Positions 9,426 through 17,450 of a DNA stretch of 32,471 bases are shown one piece after another (the stretch's first letter is position 1; each line of letters starts with the position of its first letter). Origin of the DNA: Bacilli bacterium (GTDB lineage Bacteria; Bacillota_I; Bacilli_A; RF39; UBA660). Below the pieces are notes generated by a model, which saw only the letters and a list, made by a program, of their open reading frames with translations, did no database searches and was not told the DNA's origin. The stretch spans positions 1 through 32,471 of the forward strand of contig JAFWMN010000001.1 in the NCBI GenBank assembly GCA_017513865.1. Reading direction: 5' to 3'. The translations under genes were made by a program, and so were the position numbers.

Positions 9426-10116
9426 CTATTTTTTTGGCAATTATTAATAAAAATTTGTTTTTAAACTTTTTATATTTTGGATTATTACTACATGTTTGCA
9501 GTATCAATATCTCATCATCATTAGATATACTTACACCTGTTTCGTAAAATGACTTACTTTTATATTTTATTAGGTCTTCATTGTATTTGTTTTCATCTAT
9601 TTTTAAATTCATATAGGTGAAGTCTTTAGTTTCAATATAAACGGAAAATATTTGATATTTTCTTTTTTCATTTTCTAAGATTATATTTATATATGGATTT
9701 TTATCATAAAATGATTTTTCATAATAATTTTCTAGTTTACTAAATGGGGTATCTGAATTATAGTAGTTATGACCAAATATTAATAATTTTTTACTATCTT
9801 TATTACATCTAAAATCCATGTAGACGCTTCCATATTTGTCATAATTTCCGTAGTTATCGTGAGTTAAATAATAGTCATTATCACTATAGTGTAATATAGC
9901 TTCATTTATGTTTAATCCGTCTAAGGAAATGGAACCTACAATATCATTATTATTAAATTTTTTTCTTAAAACTTCGGTACTATTTTCTTTTTCTTGGGTA
10001 ATTTCTTTTATTTCTTTATTTTCTTTGTTTATTTTATTTGTATTATTAAAATTTACAAGTAATAGTGTTATAGGGATAATTAATAATACTAATAAATATT
10101 TTAAATATTTTTTCAT
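9418..10116 (-). CDS. Class B sortase-like transpeptidase lacking the usual arginine
   Basis: Sortases cut a C-terminal sorting motif and join surface proteins to the cell wall or to pilin lysines. This 232-residue protein has one N-terminal membrane helix (about 4-22), a charged linker and a class B-like core: DYYLTHDNYGNYDKYGSVYMD (81-101, like the SrtB segment ending MDYRN), LLIFGHNYYNSDTPFSKL with His116, and ILQTCS with Cys209. The usual third residue, an Arg about ten residues after the Cys, is absent: the last 23 residues contain no Arg, and Lys219 or Lys221 is in its place. It may be active with Lys, or weakened. The gene follows truB by 81 bp, has an AAAGGAAG site, and precedes the PPKTG adhesin, its probable substrate. 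It may also serve other substrates elsewhere. Confidence 0.88.
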   Translation of the reverse strand: MKKYLKYLLVLLIIPITLLLVNFNNTNKINKENKEIKEITQEKENSTEVLRKKFNNNDIVGSISLDGLNINEAILHYSDNDYYLTHDNYGNYDKYGSVYMDFRCNKDSKKLLIFGHNYYNSDTPFSKLENYYEKSFYDKNPYINIILENEKRKYQIFSVYIETKDFTYMNLKIDENKYNEDLIKYKSKSFYETGVSISNDDEILILQTCSNNPKYKKFKNKFLLIIAKKIEA

Positions 10117-10181
10117 AGTTTTTCGCTTCCTTTTTATTTCGAGTATAAGTCTATCATATTTTTTATTTTATTTCAAATTAA

Positions 10182-10199
10182 AACCACCATTGGTGGTTT
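10182..10199 (-). terminator. Hairpin at the end of truB
   Basis: The 17-base inverted repeat AACCACC/GGTGGTT overlaps the truB stop codon. On the minus strand it is followed only by TTTTAATTTG, so it is a weak terminator that may let some transcripts read into the sortase gene. Confidence 0.5.
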
Positions 10200-11037
10200 A
10201 TACTAGCATAACATCTACTTTCATTTCATCTTTTTCTTTTTTGTAAATTGCAAGTTCATTTCCATCTTTATCTATAAAAAGAACTTTATCCGGATAGTTT
10301 TCTTTTAGTTTTACGCCATTTATTATTCTTGTTTTTAAGGTATCATCAACTATAATAATGGGAATATCTAAAACATCTTTTATTTTTAAAAGTTTATAAT
10401 TACCTTTTTTAATGTCTTCTATAGTGAAAGCGTCTTCAATATTAAAATTTCCTTGTTTAGTTCTTTTTAGGTTACTCATTGTTCCAATAATATGCATTTC
10501 ATCTAATATATCTTTAATTAAACTTCTGATATAAGTTCCTTTACTGACTAATGCTTTTATTTTAAATTTATTTTTATCATGGTCTAAAAGCTCTATAGAT
10601 TTAATGGTTACCTCTTTTTTTGGAAGTTCTACTTTCTTTCCTTCTCTAGCATACTCATATAATTTTTTACCATCTACTTTAACAGCTGAATATATAGGAA
10701 CTATTTGCATATAAGTTTTTTGAAAATTAGTAATAGTATCTTTTAATTTTTCTATATCTAATATTTCTTCTTTTTTTTCTAACACTTTACCTTCTATATC
10801 TAAAGTGTCTGTTTTTACACCTAAAGTTATTTCAGCAATATATTCTTTTTCTTTACTGGATAGTAATTCATTTAATTTAGTATATTTACCTATGCATATA
10901 ATAAGAACCCCTGTTGCTAGTGGATCTAATGTGCCGTTGTGGCCTATTTTTTTAGTATTTAATATTTTACTTATTTTATTAACGACATCTCTACTAGTTA
11001 TTCCTTTTGGTTTATTTATAACTATTATTCCATTCAT
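10198..11037 (-). CDS. truB: tRNA pseudouridine(55) synthase TruB
   Basis: TruB converts U55 in the T-loop of nearly all tRNAs to pseudouridine. The 279-residue product has the N-terminal INKPKGITS motif, the catalytic segment GHNGTLDPLATGVL with Asp38, and the VPIYSAVKVDGKKLYEYAR and VSKGTYIRSLIKDI segments typical of the family. The C-terminus (ELAIYKKE) resembles the small PUA-like tail of Bacillota TruB. Its ATG overlaps the TGA of cysS in an ATGA junction, which points to translational coupling with cysS; no good independent ribosome binding site is obvious nearby. In many bacteria truB sits near rbfA and ribF, so the pairing with cysS here is local to this lineage. Confidence 0.96.
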   Translation of the reverse strand: MNGIIVINKPKGITSRDVVNKISKILNTKKIGHNGTLDPLATGVLIICIGKYTKLNELLSSKEKEYIAEITLGVKTDTLDIEGKVLEKKEEILDIEKLKDTITNFQKTYMQIVPIYSAVKVDGKKLYEYAREGKKVELPKKEVTIKSIELLDHDKNKFKIKALVSKGTYIRSLIKDILDEMHIIGTMSNLKRTKQGNFNIEDAFTIEDIKKGNYKLLKIKDVLDIPIIIVDDTLKTRIINGVKLKENYPDKVLFIDKDGNELAIYKKEKDEMKVDVMLV

Positions 11038-12428
11038 TTTACTTCGTATTTAGTTCCTTCTCTAGTATCTTTAATGATGATGTTTTTTTCTAAAAGTTCT
11101 TCTCTTATTTTATCAGCAAGTTCGTAATTTTTTTCTTTTTTAGCCTTGTTTCTTTCTTCTATTTTTTCTTCGATATATTTTTTTAATTCTTCAGTTATAC
11201 TACTTTCTTTTAATAAATCTAAACTTAATACTTTATCAAAGTCTTCTATTAAATATAGTTTTTCATTATTATTTAGATTACTTTTTAAAACATCATATAA
11301 AGTAGTTATGGCAAGTGAAGTATTTAAATCATTTTCTAATGCTTCTTTAAACTTGTTTTTAAATGGTTTAATATTTTCTTCGTTTACTATTCCTTTTTTA
11401 TTTTCCTTTATGTTTTTAATTTTGTTTAAAAGTTTTTCATACGAAAGTGAGGCATTATCTAATGATTCATAATTGAAAACTAGTTGTTTTCTATAATGAC
11501 TAGATAAACACATATATCTAAAACTTAATGGATTATATCCTTTTTCTTTTAATAGGCTTACCGTTAAAATAGCGCCTTTACTTTTACTCATTTTACCTGA
11601 TTCATCCATTAAATGTTCATTATGGAACCAGTAATTACACCATTTATGACCTAAGTATGCTTCACTTTGAGCAATTTCGTTGGTATGATGTGGGAATATA
11701 TTATCTACTCCGCCACCATGGATATCTAAATATTCTCCGCAGTAGTGGATATTTATTCCAGTACATTCAATGTGCCATCCAGGATATCCATAGCCCCAAG
11801 GGCTTTCCCATTTTAATTCTTGATCTTCAAATTTTGATTTAGTAAACCATAAAACAAAGTCCGCTTGATTATGCTTATTTTTATCATATTCAACGCCTTC
11901 TCTAATACCAACAACCATTTCATCTTCTTTATGGTTTGTAAGTTTATAATAATCATCTAATTTTGAAGTATCAAAATAAACATTTCCACCTTCAATATAA
12001 GCATAACCATTATCTAATATTTTTTGGATTATTTTTATATAATCATCTATATAATCAGTGGCTGGAGCAACTACTTCTGGAACTTTATTATTTAGAAGTT
12101 TAAAATCATTCATAAACTGATCAGTATAAAATTTAGCAATGTCCATAACTGTTTTATTTTGAGCTTTAGCGCTTTTGACCATTTTATCGTCACCAGAATC
12201 AGAGTCACTAGTTAAATGTCCAACGTCTGTTATATTCATAACTCTATATACGTCATAGCCTAAATATCTTAAAGTTTTATCTAAAATATCATGTCCTATG
12301 TAATTTCTCATGTTGCCTATGTGCTGATAATGATATACAGTAGGTCCACATGTATAAAATTTTACTTTTCCTTCCTCATTTGGAATAAACTCTTCTATTT
12401 TTCTAGTTAAAGTATTATATATTTTCAT
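11034..12428 (-). CDS. cysS: Cysteinyl-tRNA synthetase
   Basis: This class I synthetase charges tRNA-Cys with cysteine using ATP. With the ATG at 12428 (AGGTGA site 5-6 bases upstream) the product has 464 residues, the usual length; a GTG nine bases upstream would overlap that site and is rejected. Visible motifs are FYTCGPTVYHYQHIGNMRNY near the N-terminus (zinc Cys plus the HIGN version of HIGH), ECTGINIHYCG and HHTNEIAQSEA (further zinc ligands), and KMSKSKGAI (KMSKS loop). The C-terminal part is helical and Lys/Glu-rich, as expected for the DALR-type anticodon region. It overlaps truB by three bases. The leader is only about 50 bases, so there is no room for a T-box riboswitch, unlike in many Bacillota cysS genes. 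Confidence 0.97.
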   Translation of the reverse strand: MKIYNTLTRKIEEFIPNEEGKVKFYTCGPTVYHYQHIGNMRNYIGHDILDKTLRYLGYDVYRVMNITDVGHLTSDSDSGDDKMVKSAKAQNKTVMDIAKFYTDQFMNDFKLLNNKVPEVVAPATDYIDDYIKIIQKILDNGYAYIEGGNVYFDTSKLDDYYKLTNHKEDEMVVGIREGVEYDKNKHNQADFVLWFTKSKFEDQELKWESPWGYGYPGWHIECTGINIHYCGEYLDIHGGGVDNIFPHHTNEIAQSEAYLGHKWCNYWFHNEHLMDESGKMSKSKGAILTVSLLKEKGYNPLSFRYMCLSSHYRKQLVFNYESLDNASLSYEKLLNKIKNIKENKKGIVNEENIKPFKNKFKEALENDLNTSLAITTLYDVLKSNLNNNEKLYLIEDFDKVLSLDLLKESSITEELKKYIEEKIEERNKAKKEKNYELADKIREELLEKNIIIKDTREGTKYEVK

Positions 12429-12477
12429 TTCGATCACCTAATTAATTATATCATATTATATTATATTTTGATATTAT

Positions 12478-12502
12478 AATAAGGTGTTTTTAACACCTTA
12501 TT
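12478..12502 (-). terminator. Strong hairpin between the HerA-like gene and cysS
   Basis: An 11-bp perfect stem AATAAGGTGTT/AACACCTTATT with a 3-base loop covers the stop codon of the upstream gene. The downstream sequence on the minus strand (ATAATATC) has no T run, so it may stabilise RNA ends or only partly terminate. Confidence 0.55.
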
Positions 12503-14033
12503 TCTTTTTTCCCATTACTGATTTAACAATGGCATTAGCTATTCTTCTTATGAATCCTGATGTAGTATTTTGAATAACTCTTTTTCCCATTTTTTTAGCT
12601 TGACCCATAGGACTATTTTCTTCTTCTTTTTGTTTTTGTCTAGCGAGTCTAGCTGCTTCTTTTTCTTCTTCTCTTTTCTTTTTAGCTAATTCTTTTTCTT
12701 CTTTTTCTTTTACTTTTCTTTCTTCTTCCGCTTTCTTAGCTGCTTCTCTTTCATCTATTTTAGTTTTTAATATTTCATAGGCTGATTCACTTTCTTCTCT
12801 TTCATCATATTTGCCAGCTAGTTCGCTATTATTGATTATTTTGTTTTTTGTTAAATTATCAATAGTTCCCATATCGCTTTGTGGTGGTAGAATAGTTACT
12901 TTTTCAACTACTTCTGGCTCACCTTTTTCATTTTGGAAAGAAACTAAAGCTTCACCGGTTCCAAGTTCTAGTATAGCTTTTTCTGTATCAAATTTTTCAT
13001 TTACTCTAAATGCTTGGGCGGCTGCTTTAACTACTTTTTGTTCAGCAGGTGTATATGCACGAAGGTTGTGCTGGACTCTATTACCTAACTGTGAAAGGAT
13101 ATTATCAGGAACATCTGTAGGATTATGAGTAACAAAGTATAAACCAATTCCCCTTGATCTAATTAATCTAACTACTTGATTTATTTTCTTTAAACGATAT
13201 TCTGGCATGTTTTCGAATAATAAGTGGGCTTCGTCAAAGAAGAAAACAATTTTTGGTTTATCTAAGTCTCCTACTTCTTCCATGTTTTGGAATAGTTCTA
13301 CTAGAAGCCATAGTAAAAATGCGGCATATAAATCAGGATTTTGGAATAATTTGGTAGCATCTAAGATATTAATATATCCTTTGCCACTTTCTGTTTTCAT
13401 AAAATCATTAATATCTAAATCTGGTTTGCCAAAGAAGTAATCAGCACCTTCTTTTTCTAACGCAAGTAAACTTCTTTGAATAACTCCGATACTTTGTGGG
13501 GTGATGTTTCCATATTTAGTTGTATAATCACTTCTATTATCACCAACGTGTTTTAAAATCATTCTTAAATCTTTTAAATCATCAATTTGAAGTTCCTCGT
13601 CTTCAGCAATTTTAAATACGATATCTAAAACACCTTCTTGAACTTCTGAAAGGCCTAACATAATTGAAAGAACGTCTGGTCCTACTCTTGATATGGTAGT
13701 TCTTATTGGGTGACCACCTTCACCATATATATCCCAGAATCTAACAGGGAAACTTTTAAACTCAAAATCTTTAAGTTTAAGTTCTTTAATTCTTTCTTCT
13801 ATTTTTTCACTAGTTTTTCCTTCAAGGCAGGTACCACTTAAATCCCCTTTAACATCGGCCATAAAAACAGGTATTCCAGCATCCGAAAAGCTTTCGGCCA
13901 TTACTTTTGAGGTAACTGTTTTACCAGTACCACTAGCCCCGGTTATAATTCCATGTCTATTGGCCATATTTGGCAAGATGCTTAATTCTTTATCTTTGCT
14001 CTTTCCAATTAATATTTTTTCATTTAAATACAT
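12498..14033 (-). CDS. HerA-like DUF853 family ATPase (YjgR type)
   Basis: A cytoplasmic P-loop ATPase of the HerA/FtsK superfamily. The 511-residue product has Walker A GASGTGKT (32-39) after the DUF853-like NRHGIITG, a VKGDLSG segment (61-67), Walker B KIVFFFDEAH (261-270), and RSRGIGLYFVTHNPTDVP with an arginine-finger-like region. The C-terminal 100 residues are a highly charged Glu/Lys/Arg helix (about 412-472) and a basic tail, longer than the core needs. The family's role is not settled; DNA translocation or handling is plausible from HerA. The ATG follows an AGGAGG site. It lies 41 bp after the rhomboid gene, without a terminator between, and could be cotranscribed with it. Confidence 0.9.
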   Translation of the reverse strand: MYLNEKILIGKSKDKELSILPNMANRHGIITGASGTGKTVTSKVMAESFSDAGIPVFMADVKGDLSGTCLEGKTSEKIEERIKELKLKDFEFKSFPVRFWDIYGEGGHPIRTTISRVGPDVLSIMLGLSEVQEGVLDIVFKIAEDEELQIDDLKDLRMILKHVGDNRSDYTTKYGNITPQSIGVIQRSLLALEKEGADYFFGKPDLDINDFMKTESGKGYINILDATKLFQNPDLYAAFLLWLLVELFQNMEEVGDLDKPKIVFFFDEAHLLFENMPEYRLKKINQVVRLIRSRGIGLYFVTHNPTDVPDNILSQLGNRVQHNLRAYTPAEQKVVKAAAQAFRVNEKFDTEKAILELGTGEALVSFQNEKGEPEVVEKVTILPPQSDMGTIDNLTKNKIINNSELAGKYDEREESESAYEILKTKIDEREAAKKAEEERKVKEKEEKELAKKKREEEKEAARLARQKQKEEENSPMGQAKKMGKRVIQNTTSGFIRRIANAIVKSVMGKKK

Positions 14034-14074
14034 ACTATTCCTCCTACCTAAAGTATATCATATTTATTTTATTT

Positions 14075-14650
14075 TTAAAATATAAAATAGCCAAAGATAA
14101 ACCCACATATTGCACCTATTATATGGCTATCGTGTGATACATTATCTTTTTTGTTTTTTAATAGTTTTATAATTTCATCAGCTACGTAAAATAAGAATAT
14201 TAAAATTAGTGTTATCGGAATTTTGCCTTCGGTTATATTTACTATAGAACATAGAACAACTAACATATAAACGTTGTCGCTAGCACCTATTGCACTATTT
14301 TCATATATAAATAGATGCAGTAAACTACTAATAGCGGTTGTTATTAAAAGCATTTCAAGTAAAGGTATGCTGCCATACTTTTCTTCTAGGAGTGGTCCAA
14401 CTAATAAAATCATAATAAAATTATTTCTAAAGTGGGTCCAATTACTATGGCATAAACCTGATGTGATTAATCTAATATATGTCATTGGGTTAAGTAAACT
14501 TCCTTTTCTAATGCTTAAAAATTTGTTTACTTTTCCATTTAAAATAGTGTTTAATATTAACACTATTAAACATATCATAAAGTATGATATTATTACTACT
14601 GAATTATAAGAAAAATTATTTATGAAGTTTGTCATTTCTTCTAGCTTCAT
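14075..14650 (-). CDS. Rhomboid family intramembrane serine protease
   Basis: Rhomboids cut transmembrane segments of other proteins inside the membrane. This 191-residue, mostly hydrophobic protein has about six membrane helices and the family marks: an N-terminal HSNWTHFRNNFIM loop (68-80), GPLLEEKYG (85-93), the GASD catalytic motif with Ser124, and SHIIGAICGFIFG (175-187) with His176 as the likely partner. The usual GxSG is GASD here, a mild departure. The ATG at 14650 has an AAAGGA site and overlaps the preceding gene by 35 bp, so translation is probably coupled. The two genes upstream encode membrane proteins, one with a single helix and a large outside domain, which makes them candidate partners or substrates (inference). 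Confidence 0.82.
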   Translation of the reverse strand: MKLEEMTNFINNFSYNSVVIISYFMICLIVLILNTILNGKVNKFLSIRKGSLLNPMTYIRLITSGLCHSNWTHFRNNFIMILLVGPLLEEKYGSIPLLEMLLITTAISSLLHLFIYENSAIGASDNVYMLVVLCSIVNITEGKIPITLILIFLFYVADEIIKLLKNKKDNVSHDSHIIGAICGFIFGYFIF

Positions 14651-14963
14651 ATATTTCCTTTATAATAGCTCCGATAATTAACCCTGTGGCCGAAGTGATA
14701 AAATACCATTCAGCATATATTAGAACTGTTTCATTAAAATACATAAGAACACTTGGGATAAAGAGGATAGCAACTAAAATAGGATAGAAAACGCCTATTT
14801 TCTTTTTTATAACCAACCCTACTATTACCGATAAAATAAAAGTTATTGAAATTGTTAATACTCTTAAACCAATAATTGGGTATTCTTTTGGATAAAGTGG
14901 TAATACATAAAATGCGATTATTTGTACAAAAACTATTATTATTTCTTTTAAATATTTTTTCAT
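14616..14963 (-). CDS. Small membrane protein, function unknown
   Basis: I do not recognise this 115-residue protein. It has about four hydrophobic segments (roughly 7-23, 32-52, 58-75 and 83-103) and a short basic tail (EARRNDKLHK). No soluble domain or conserved polar motif is visible. It starts 11 bases after the stop of the 14975 gene, behind an AGGAGG site, and its end overlaps the rhomboid gene by 35 bp, so the three genes form one operon. A role linked to the rhomboid protease is a guess from position. Confidence 0.75.
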   Translation of the reverse strand: MKKYLKEIIIVFVQIIAFYVLPLYPKEYPIIGLRVLTISITFILSVIVGLVIKKKIGVFYPILVAILFIPSVLMYFNETVLIYAEWYFITSATGLIIGAIIKEIYEARRNDKLHK

Positions 14964-14974
14964 TTTAATTCCTC

Positions 14975-16045
14975 CTATTCAATATATCCAGCCGTTGGCA
15001 GGTTGTACATATCATCGGTTATTTTTTTATATTTGGTGCCGTCATAGTTATCCATAAAACCATTTTGAGCTTTATATATTTCATTGGTGTCTGTATCATA
15101 AACTCTTTCGTAACCTAAGGTAGCATCACTTTGTTTTTGGCTTATTATGTCATATGATTTATTTCTAGCTTCCCATGATGACATAATCGAATCAGAAATT
15201 TGATCATATACTTTCTGATTGGCTTTGATAGTGGATACTAGTGTTTGTTCTTCGTTATTAAATCCATTCACAAATTTTTCACTAAATTTTATAGTGCTTA
15301 AGCAGTGATCTAAAATGCTTTGCCAATTATTAAAATCTTCATCAGGGGTACTCATAATTATTATGTTATATACATTTAGTGGTGAAACATCAACTCTTTC
15401 ACTGAAAGGGTTCCATACATCAGTATTTATGTAATAAGTTCCGATAGATTTTACACTTGCGGTGAATAATCCTTGATTTTTCTTTCCATTAGCATCGGTG
15501 AAAGTTGCTCTTATGATGTCTCCACCTAAAATATTATTCCCTAAATTTTCAATGACATTGAAATCATTAAAATATGGAAAAAACTCATTTTTAAAATCTA
15601 TTTCATTTGCTAATTTAGCATTACTGTTCCAGACTTTATAAAAAGCTTCTGTTGTCTGCGGGTCAATTGGTGATAATTTTGAAAATACTGCATCTGGATA
15701 ATATTTTGCATATGTGCTTCTGGCCTTCTCAGTTTTTAAGAACCCTTCTTGTTTTAAATTAAATATAAACATGTAGGCTGGATTGTTTGGACTATATACC
15801 TTAAATGTATAGTGAATATAATCAGTTGGGGCAACTTCTGTTTTCCAGCCTTTTGGTATTTTTAAGGAAACTAAACCATTGTCAAAATCTTCATATTCGA
15901 TAGTACTAGATTCATTTTTTGTTATTTTTACTTTTGGCTCGTTTGAGAATATGTTAACGTTTTTATTTGTTAATAAATAAACACTTATACCCCCTATTAA
16001 TATAATAGCAATTATAGCAATTATAACCTTTTTGTTTTTTTTCAT
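14975..16045 (-). CDS. Membrane-anchored extracellular protein, function unknown
   Basis: The 356-residue product has one N-terminal hydrophobic helix (about 6-26) after a Lys-rich start, and no lipobox Cys, so it is probably an anchored protein with about 330 residues outside. The sequence FDNGLVSLKIPKGWKTEV (54-71) looks like the start of a beta-rich domain seen in several Gram-positive anchored proteins, including PsbP-like folds, but I cannot name it. The C-terminal third is helical. It starts behind AAAAGGAG and is the first gene of the operon leading into the small membrane protein and the rhomboid. A TATAAT at 16081-16086 could be its -10 box, though no clear -35 is seen. Confidence 0.75.
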   Translation of the reverse strand: MKKNKKVIIAIIAIILIGGISVYLLTNKNVNIFSNEPKVKITKNESSTIEYEDFDNGLVSLKIPKGWKTEVAPTDYIHYTFKVYSPNNPAYMFIFNLKQEGFLKTEKARSTYAKYYPDAVFSKLSPIDPQTTEAFYKVWNSNAKLANEIDFKNEFFPYFNDFNVIENLGNNILGGDIIRATFTDANGKKNQGLFTASVKSIGTYYINTDVWNPFSERVDVSPLNVYNIIIMSTPDEDFNNWQSILDHCLSTIKFSEKFVNGFNNEEQTLVSTIKANQKVYDQISDSIMSSWEARNKSYDIISQKQSDATLGYERVYDTDTNEIYKAQNGFMDNYDGTKYKKITDDMYNLPTAGYIE

Positions 16046-16125
16046 AACTACTCCTTTTCTATTCTTCTATTTTCAATTTAATTATACACTATTTTTTTCT
16101 TTTTTTATATATTTTTTTTATTACT

Positions 16126-16157
16126 TGTTAAAAAACATTCACAGTTTGTGAATGTTT
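16126..16157 (-). terminator. Terminator after the 16157 gene
   Basis: AAACATTCACA pairs with TGTGAATGTTT (16133-16143 and 16147-16157), an 11-bp perfect stem followed by a T run on the minus strand. Confidence 0.9.
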
Positions 16158-16612
16158 TATTTATTGAATTTTTTTATTAAAGATTTTTGTTTCTTATTAT
16201 CGCTTTTTATATAATTTTTACTATATGTTTTTTCATATTCATCGATTAAAAAGCTAGCTACATAAACATAATCAACATGGCCCTCTTCTTTAAAGGAAGA
16301 AAGTTTTCTTAATTCTTCAAGAGGAACCCAATCATAAAGAATTAAGCATTTATTAATATATTTATCGTTATGGCCAGTATTGCCACTATAATGGATGCTT
16401 ACTTTTGTGTCATCGTGCGTTATAGTTAATAGCCCTACATCACCAAATTCACCGAGAGGTGTTGTGTCGATTGCTTTTTCTAAGTCGGTTATTTCCTCTA
16501 TTAAAAGTTCAATATTTTCTTTTATTTTTTGATTTTGTTTTTGCAATTTAATTATTTTTTTCTTTAATGATTGTATTGCTTCTTTTTCTTCTAATCTTTC
16601 ATTTAAATCCAT
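16157..16612 (-). CDS. Coiled-coil hypothetical protein
   Basis: Unrecognised, 151 residues from the ATG at 16612, which has an AAAGGTGA site 7 bases upstream; the frame is open further back but no other start has such a site. Residues about 5-52 are strongly charged and heptad-like (EKEAIQSLKKKIIKLQKQNQ), predicting a coiled coil. A small mixed domain follows with VSIHYSGNTGHNDKYINKCL and YDWVPLEELRKLSSF, and a basic tail. No signal peptide, so cytoplasmic. It has its own promoter (16642-16669) and terminator. Function unknown. Confidence 0.75.
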   Translation of the reverse strand: MDLNERLEEKEAIQSLKKKIIKLQKQNQKIKENIELLIEEITDLEKAIDTTPLGEFGDVGLLTITHDDTKVSIHYSGNTGHNDKYINKCLILYDWVPLEELRKLSSFKEEGHVDYVYVASFLIDEYEKTYSKNYIKSDNKKQKSLIKKFNK

Positions 16613-16641
16613 ATTTAATTCACCTTTTATAAATTTTTCTT

Positions 16642-16669
16642 GTATTATCACTTTTTTTATTATTTTCAA
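16642..16669 (-). promoter_or_regulatory. Candidate promoter of the 16157 gene
   Basis: TTGAAA (16664-16669) and TAATAC (16642-16647) are 16 bp apart on the minus strand, 30 bp upstream of the ATG and just after the tRNA terminator. Confidence 0.45.
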
Positions 16670-16671
16670 TT

Positions 16672-16707
16672 ATAAATAAAAAATTCAAACAATAAAAGTT
16701 CGAATTT
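16672..16707 (-). terminator. Terminator of the tRNA operon
   Basis: AAATTCGAAC and GTTTGAATTT (16698-16707 and 16681-16690) form a 10-bp stem with one G-T pair, followed by a run of T on the minus strand, just after the tRNA-Leu. Confidence 0.8.
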
Positions 16708-16717
16708 AATGTCAGTT

Positions 16718-16802
16718 TGGTGCGGGCGAAGGGACTTGAACCCCCATGCCGCAAGGCGCTAGATCCTAAGTCTAGTGCGTCTACCAATTTCGCCACGCCC
16801 GC
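16718..16802 (-). tRNA. tRNA-Leu (anticodon UAG)
   Basis: An 85-nt cloverleaf with acceptor GCGGGCG pairing CGCCCGC, discriminator A and encoded CCA. The anticodon loop is CTTAGGA, giving anticodon TAG. It has the long variable arm of a class II tRNA (CGCCTTGCGGCA) and a GGTTCAAGTC T-loop. It is the second tRNA of a two-gene operon. Confidence 0.97.
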
Positions 16803-16810
16803 AATTTAAG

Positions 16811-16887
16811 TGGTGGACCCTGATGGACTCGAACCATCGACCGTCCGGTTATGAGCCGGATGCTCTAACCAACTGAGCTAAGGGTCC
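16811..16887 (-). tRNA. tRNA with CAU anticodon, probably tRNA-Ile2 (lysidine)
   Basis: A 77-nt cloverleaf with encoded CCA, acceptor GGACCCT/AGGGTCC, D-loop AGCTCAGTTGGTTAGAGC, anticodon loop CTCATAA and T-loop GGTTCGAGTCC. A CAU anticodon can mean initiator Met, elongator Met or Ile2, whose C34 is changed to lysidine by TilS. The first pair is G1-C72, so it is not an initiator. The acceptor closely resembles that of known Ile2 tRNAs and has C4-G69 and C5-G68, pairs that TilS recognises in E. coli. I favour Ile2, with elongator Met as the alternative. Confidence 0.9.
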
Positions 16888-16911
16888 AGACTTTTTTTTG
16901 CTGACTTCTAT

Positions 16912-16940
16912 ATAATAGCACAATAAACATTTTATTTCAA
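16912..16940 (-). promoter_or_regulatory. Promoter of the two-tRNA operon
   Basis: TTGAAA (16935-16940) and TATTAT (16912-16917) on the minus strand are 17 bp apart, 25 bp upstream of the first tRNA. It lies in the gap after the 16957 gene. Confidence 0.7.
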
Positions 16941-16956
16941 GATTATTTTATGTTTT

Positions 16957-17376
16957 TTATTCGTTTTTATTAATCATATTAAGTAAGTTTATTTTAAATT
17001 TATCTTTGTCTTCGTGTTCTTTTGATACCATTACACCTTTGTAGGCAACTAATTCAGATTTATGGCCTTCTCTTAGTATTTCTTCTGGAGATAAAGTTAC
17101 TAAAGTTATGTTGTTTGTTCCTTCGCTAACTCTGTAGTGTAATTTTACTTCACCATGAACTTTAACGAATAAGGCATCAGTTGGAAGCTTAACCTCATAG
17201 TTTTTAACGCCATTTTCGTTGCTAACTAGGGTACCTAAAAACTCCCCAGATTTTAGCTTAGGATAATATTCAAAATAAAGTTTTTTGAAAGCGAGCATGT
17301 TGTATTTTTTTAGTGCGCTTTCTAACTTTTTAAATTCGTTTTCATTTTCATAACCAAACATGTATTTTTCTTCCAT
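16957..17376 (-). CDS. Hypothetical protein, 139 residues
   Basis: I do not recognise it. The product is a soluble, charged protein with no signal peptide or membrane helix. It starts with a helical stretch (ENEFKKLESALKKYNMLAFK) and continues with alternating beta-like segments (VKNYEVKLPTDALFVKVHGE, ITLVTLSPEEILREG) and a Lys/Asp-rich end. The ATG at 17376 follows GGGGAG with 9 bases between. It stands alone between the terminator at 17500 and the tRNA promoter, with a candidate promoter at 17415-17443 and two ACATGT palindromes upstream. Confidence 0.75.
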   Translation of the reverse strand: MEEKYMFGYENENEFKKLESALKKYNMLAFKKLYFEYYPKLKSGEFLGTLVSNENGVKNYEVKLPTDALFVKVHGEVKLHYRVSEGTNNITLVTLSPEEILREGHKSELVAYKGVMVSKEHEDKDKFKINLLNMINKNE

Positions 17377-17414
17377 GGCGTATCTCCCCTTCTTTAGACT
17401 ATCTCCCTATTATT

Positions 17415-17443
17415 ATATTAGCATATATGATTTTATAAATCAA
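17415..17443 (-). promoter_or_regulatory. Candidate promoter of the 16957 gene
   Basis: TTGATT (17438-17443) and TAATAT (17415-17420) on the minus strand are 17 bp apart, about 40 bp before the ATG. A TATAAT shifted by three bases (17412-17417) is an alternative -10. Confidence 0.4.
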
Positions 17444-17450
17444 ACGAACT

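Noticed and set aside
12429..12497. T-box riboswitch upstream of cysS
   Set aside because: The leader is only about 50-70 bases and has no specifier stem or antiterminator-like element.
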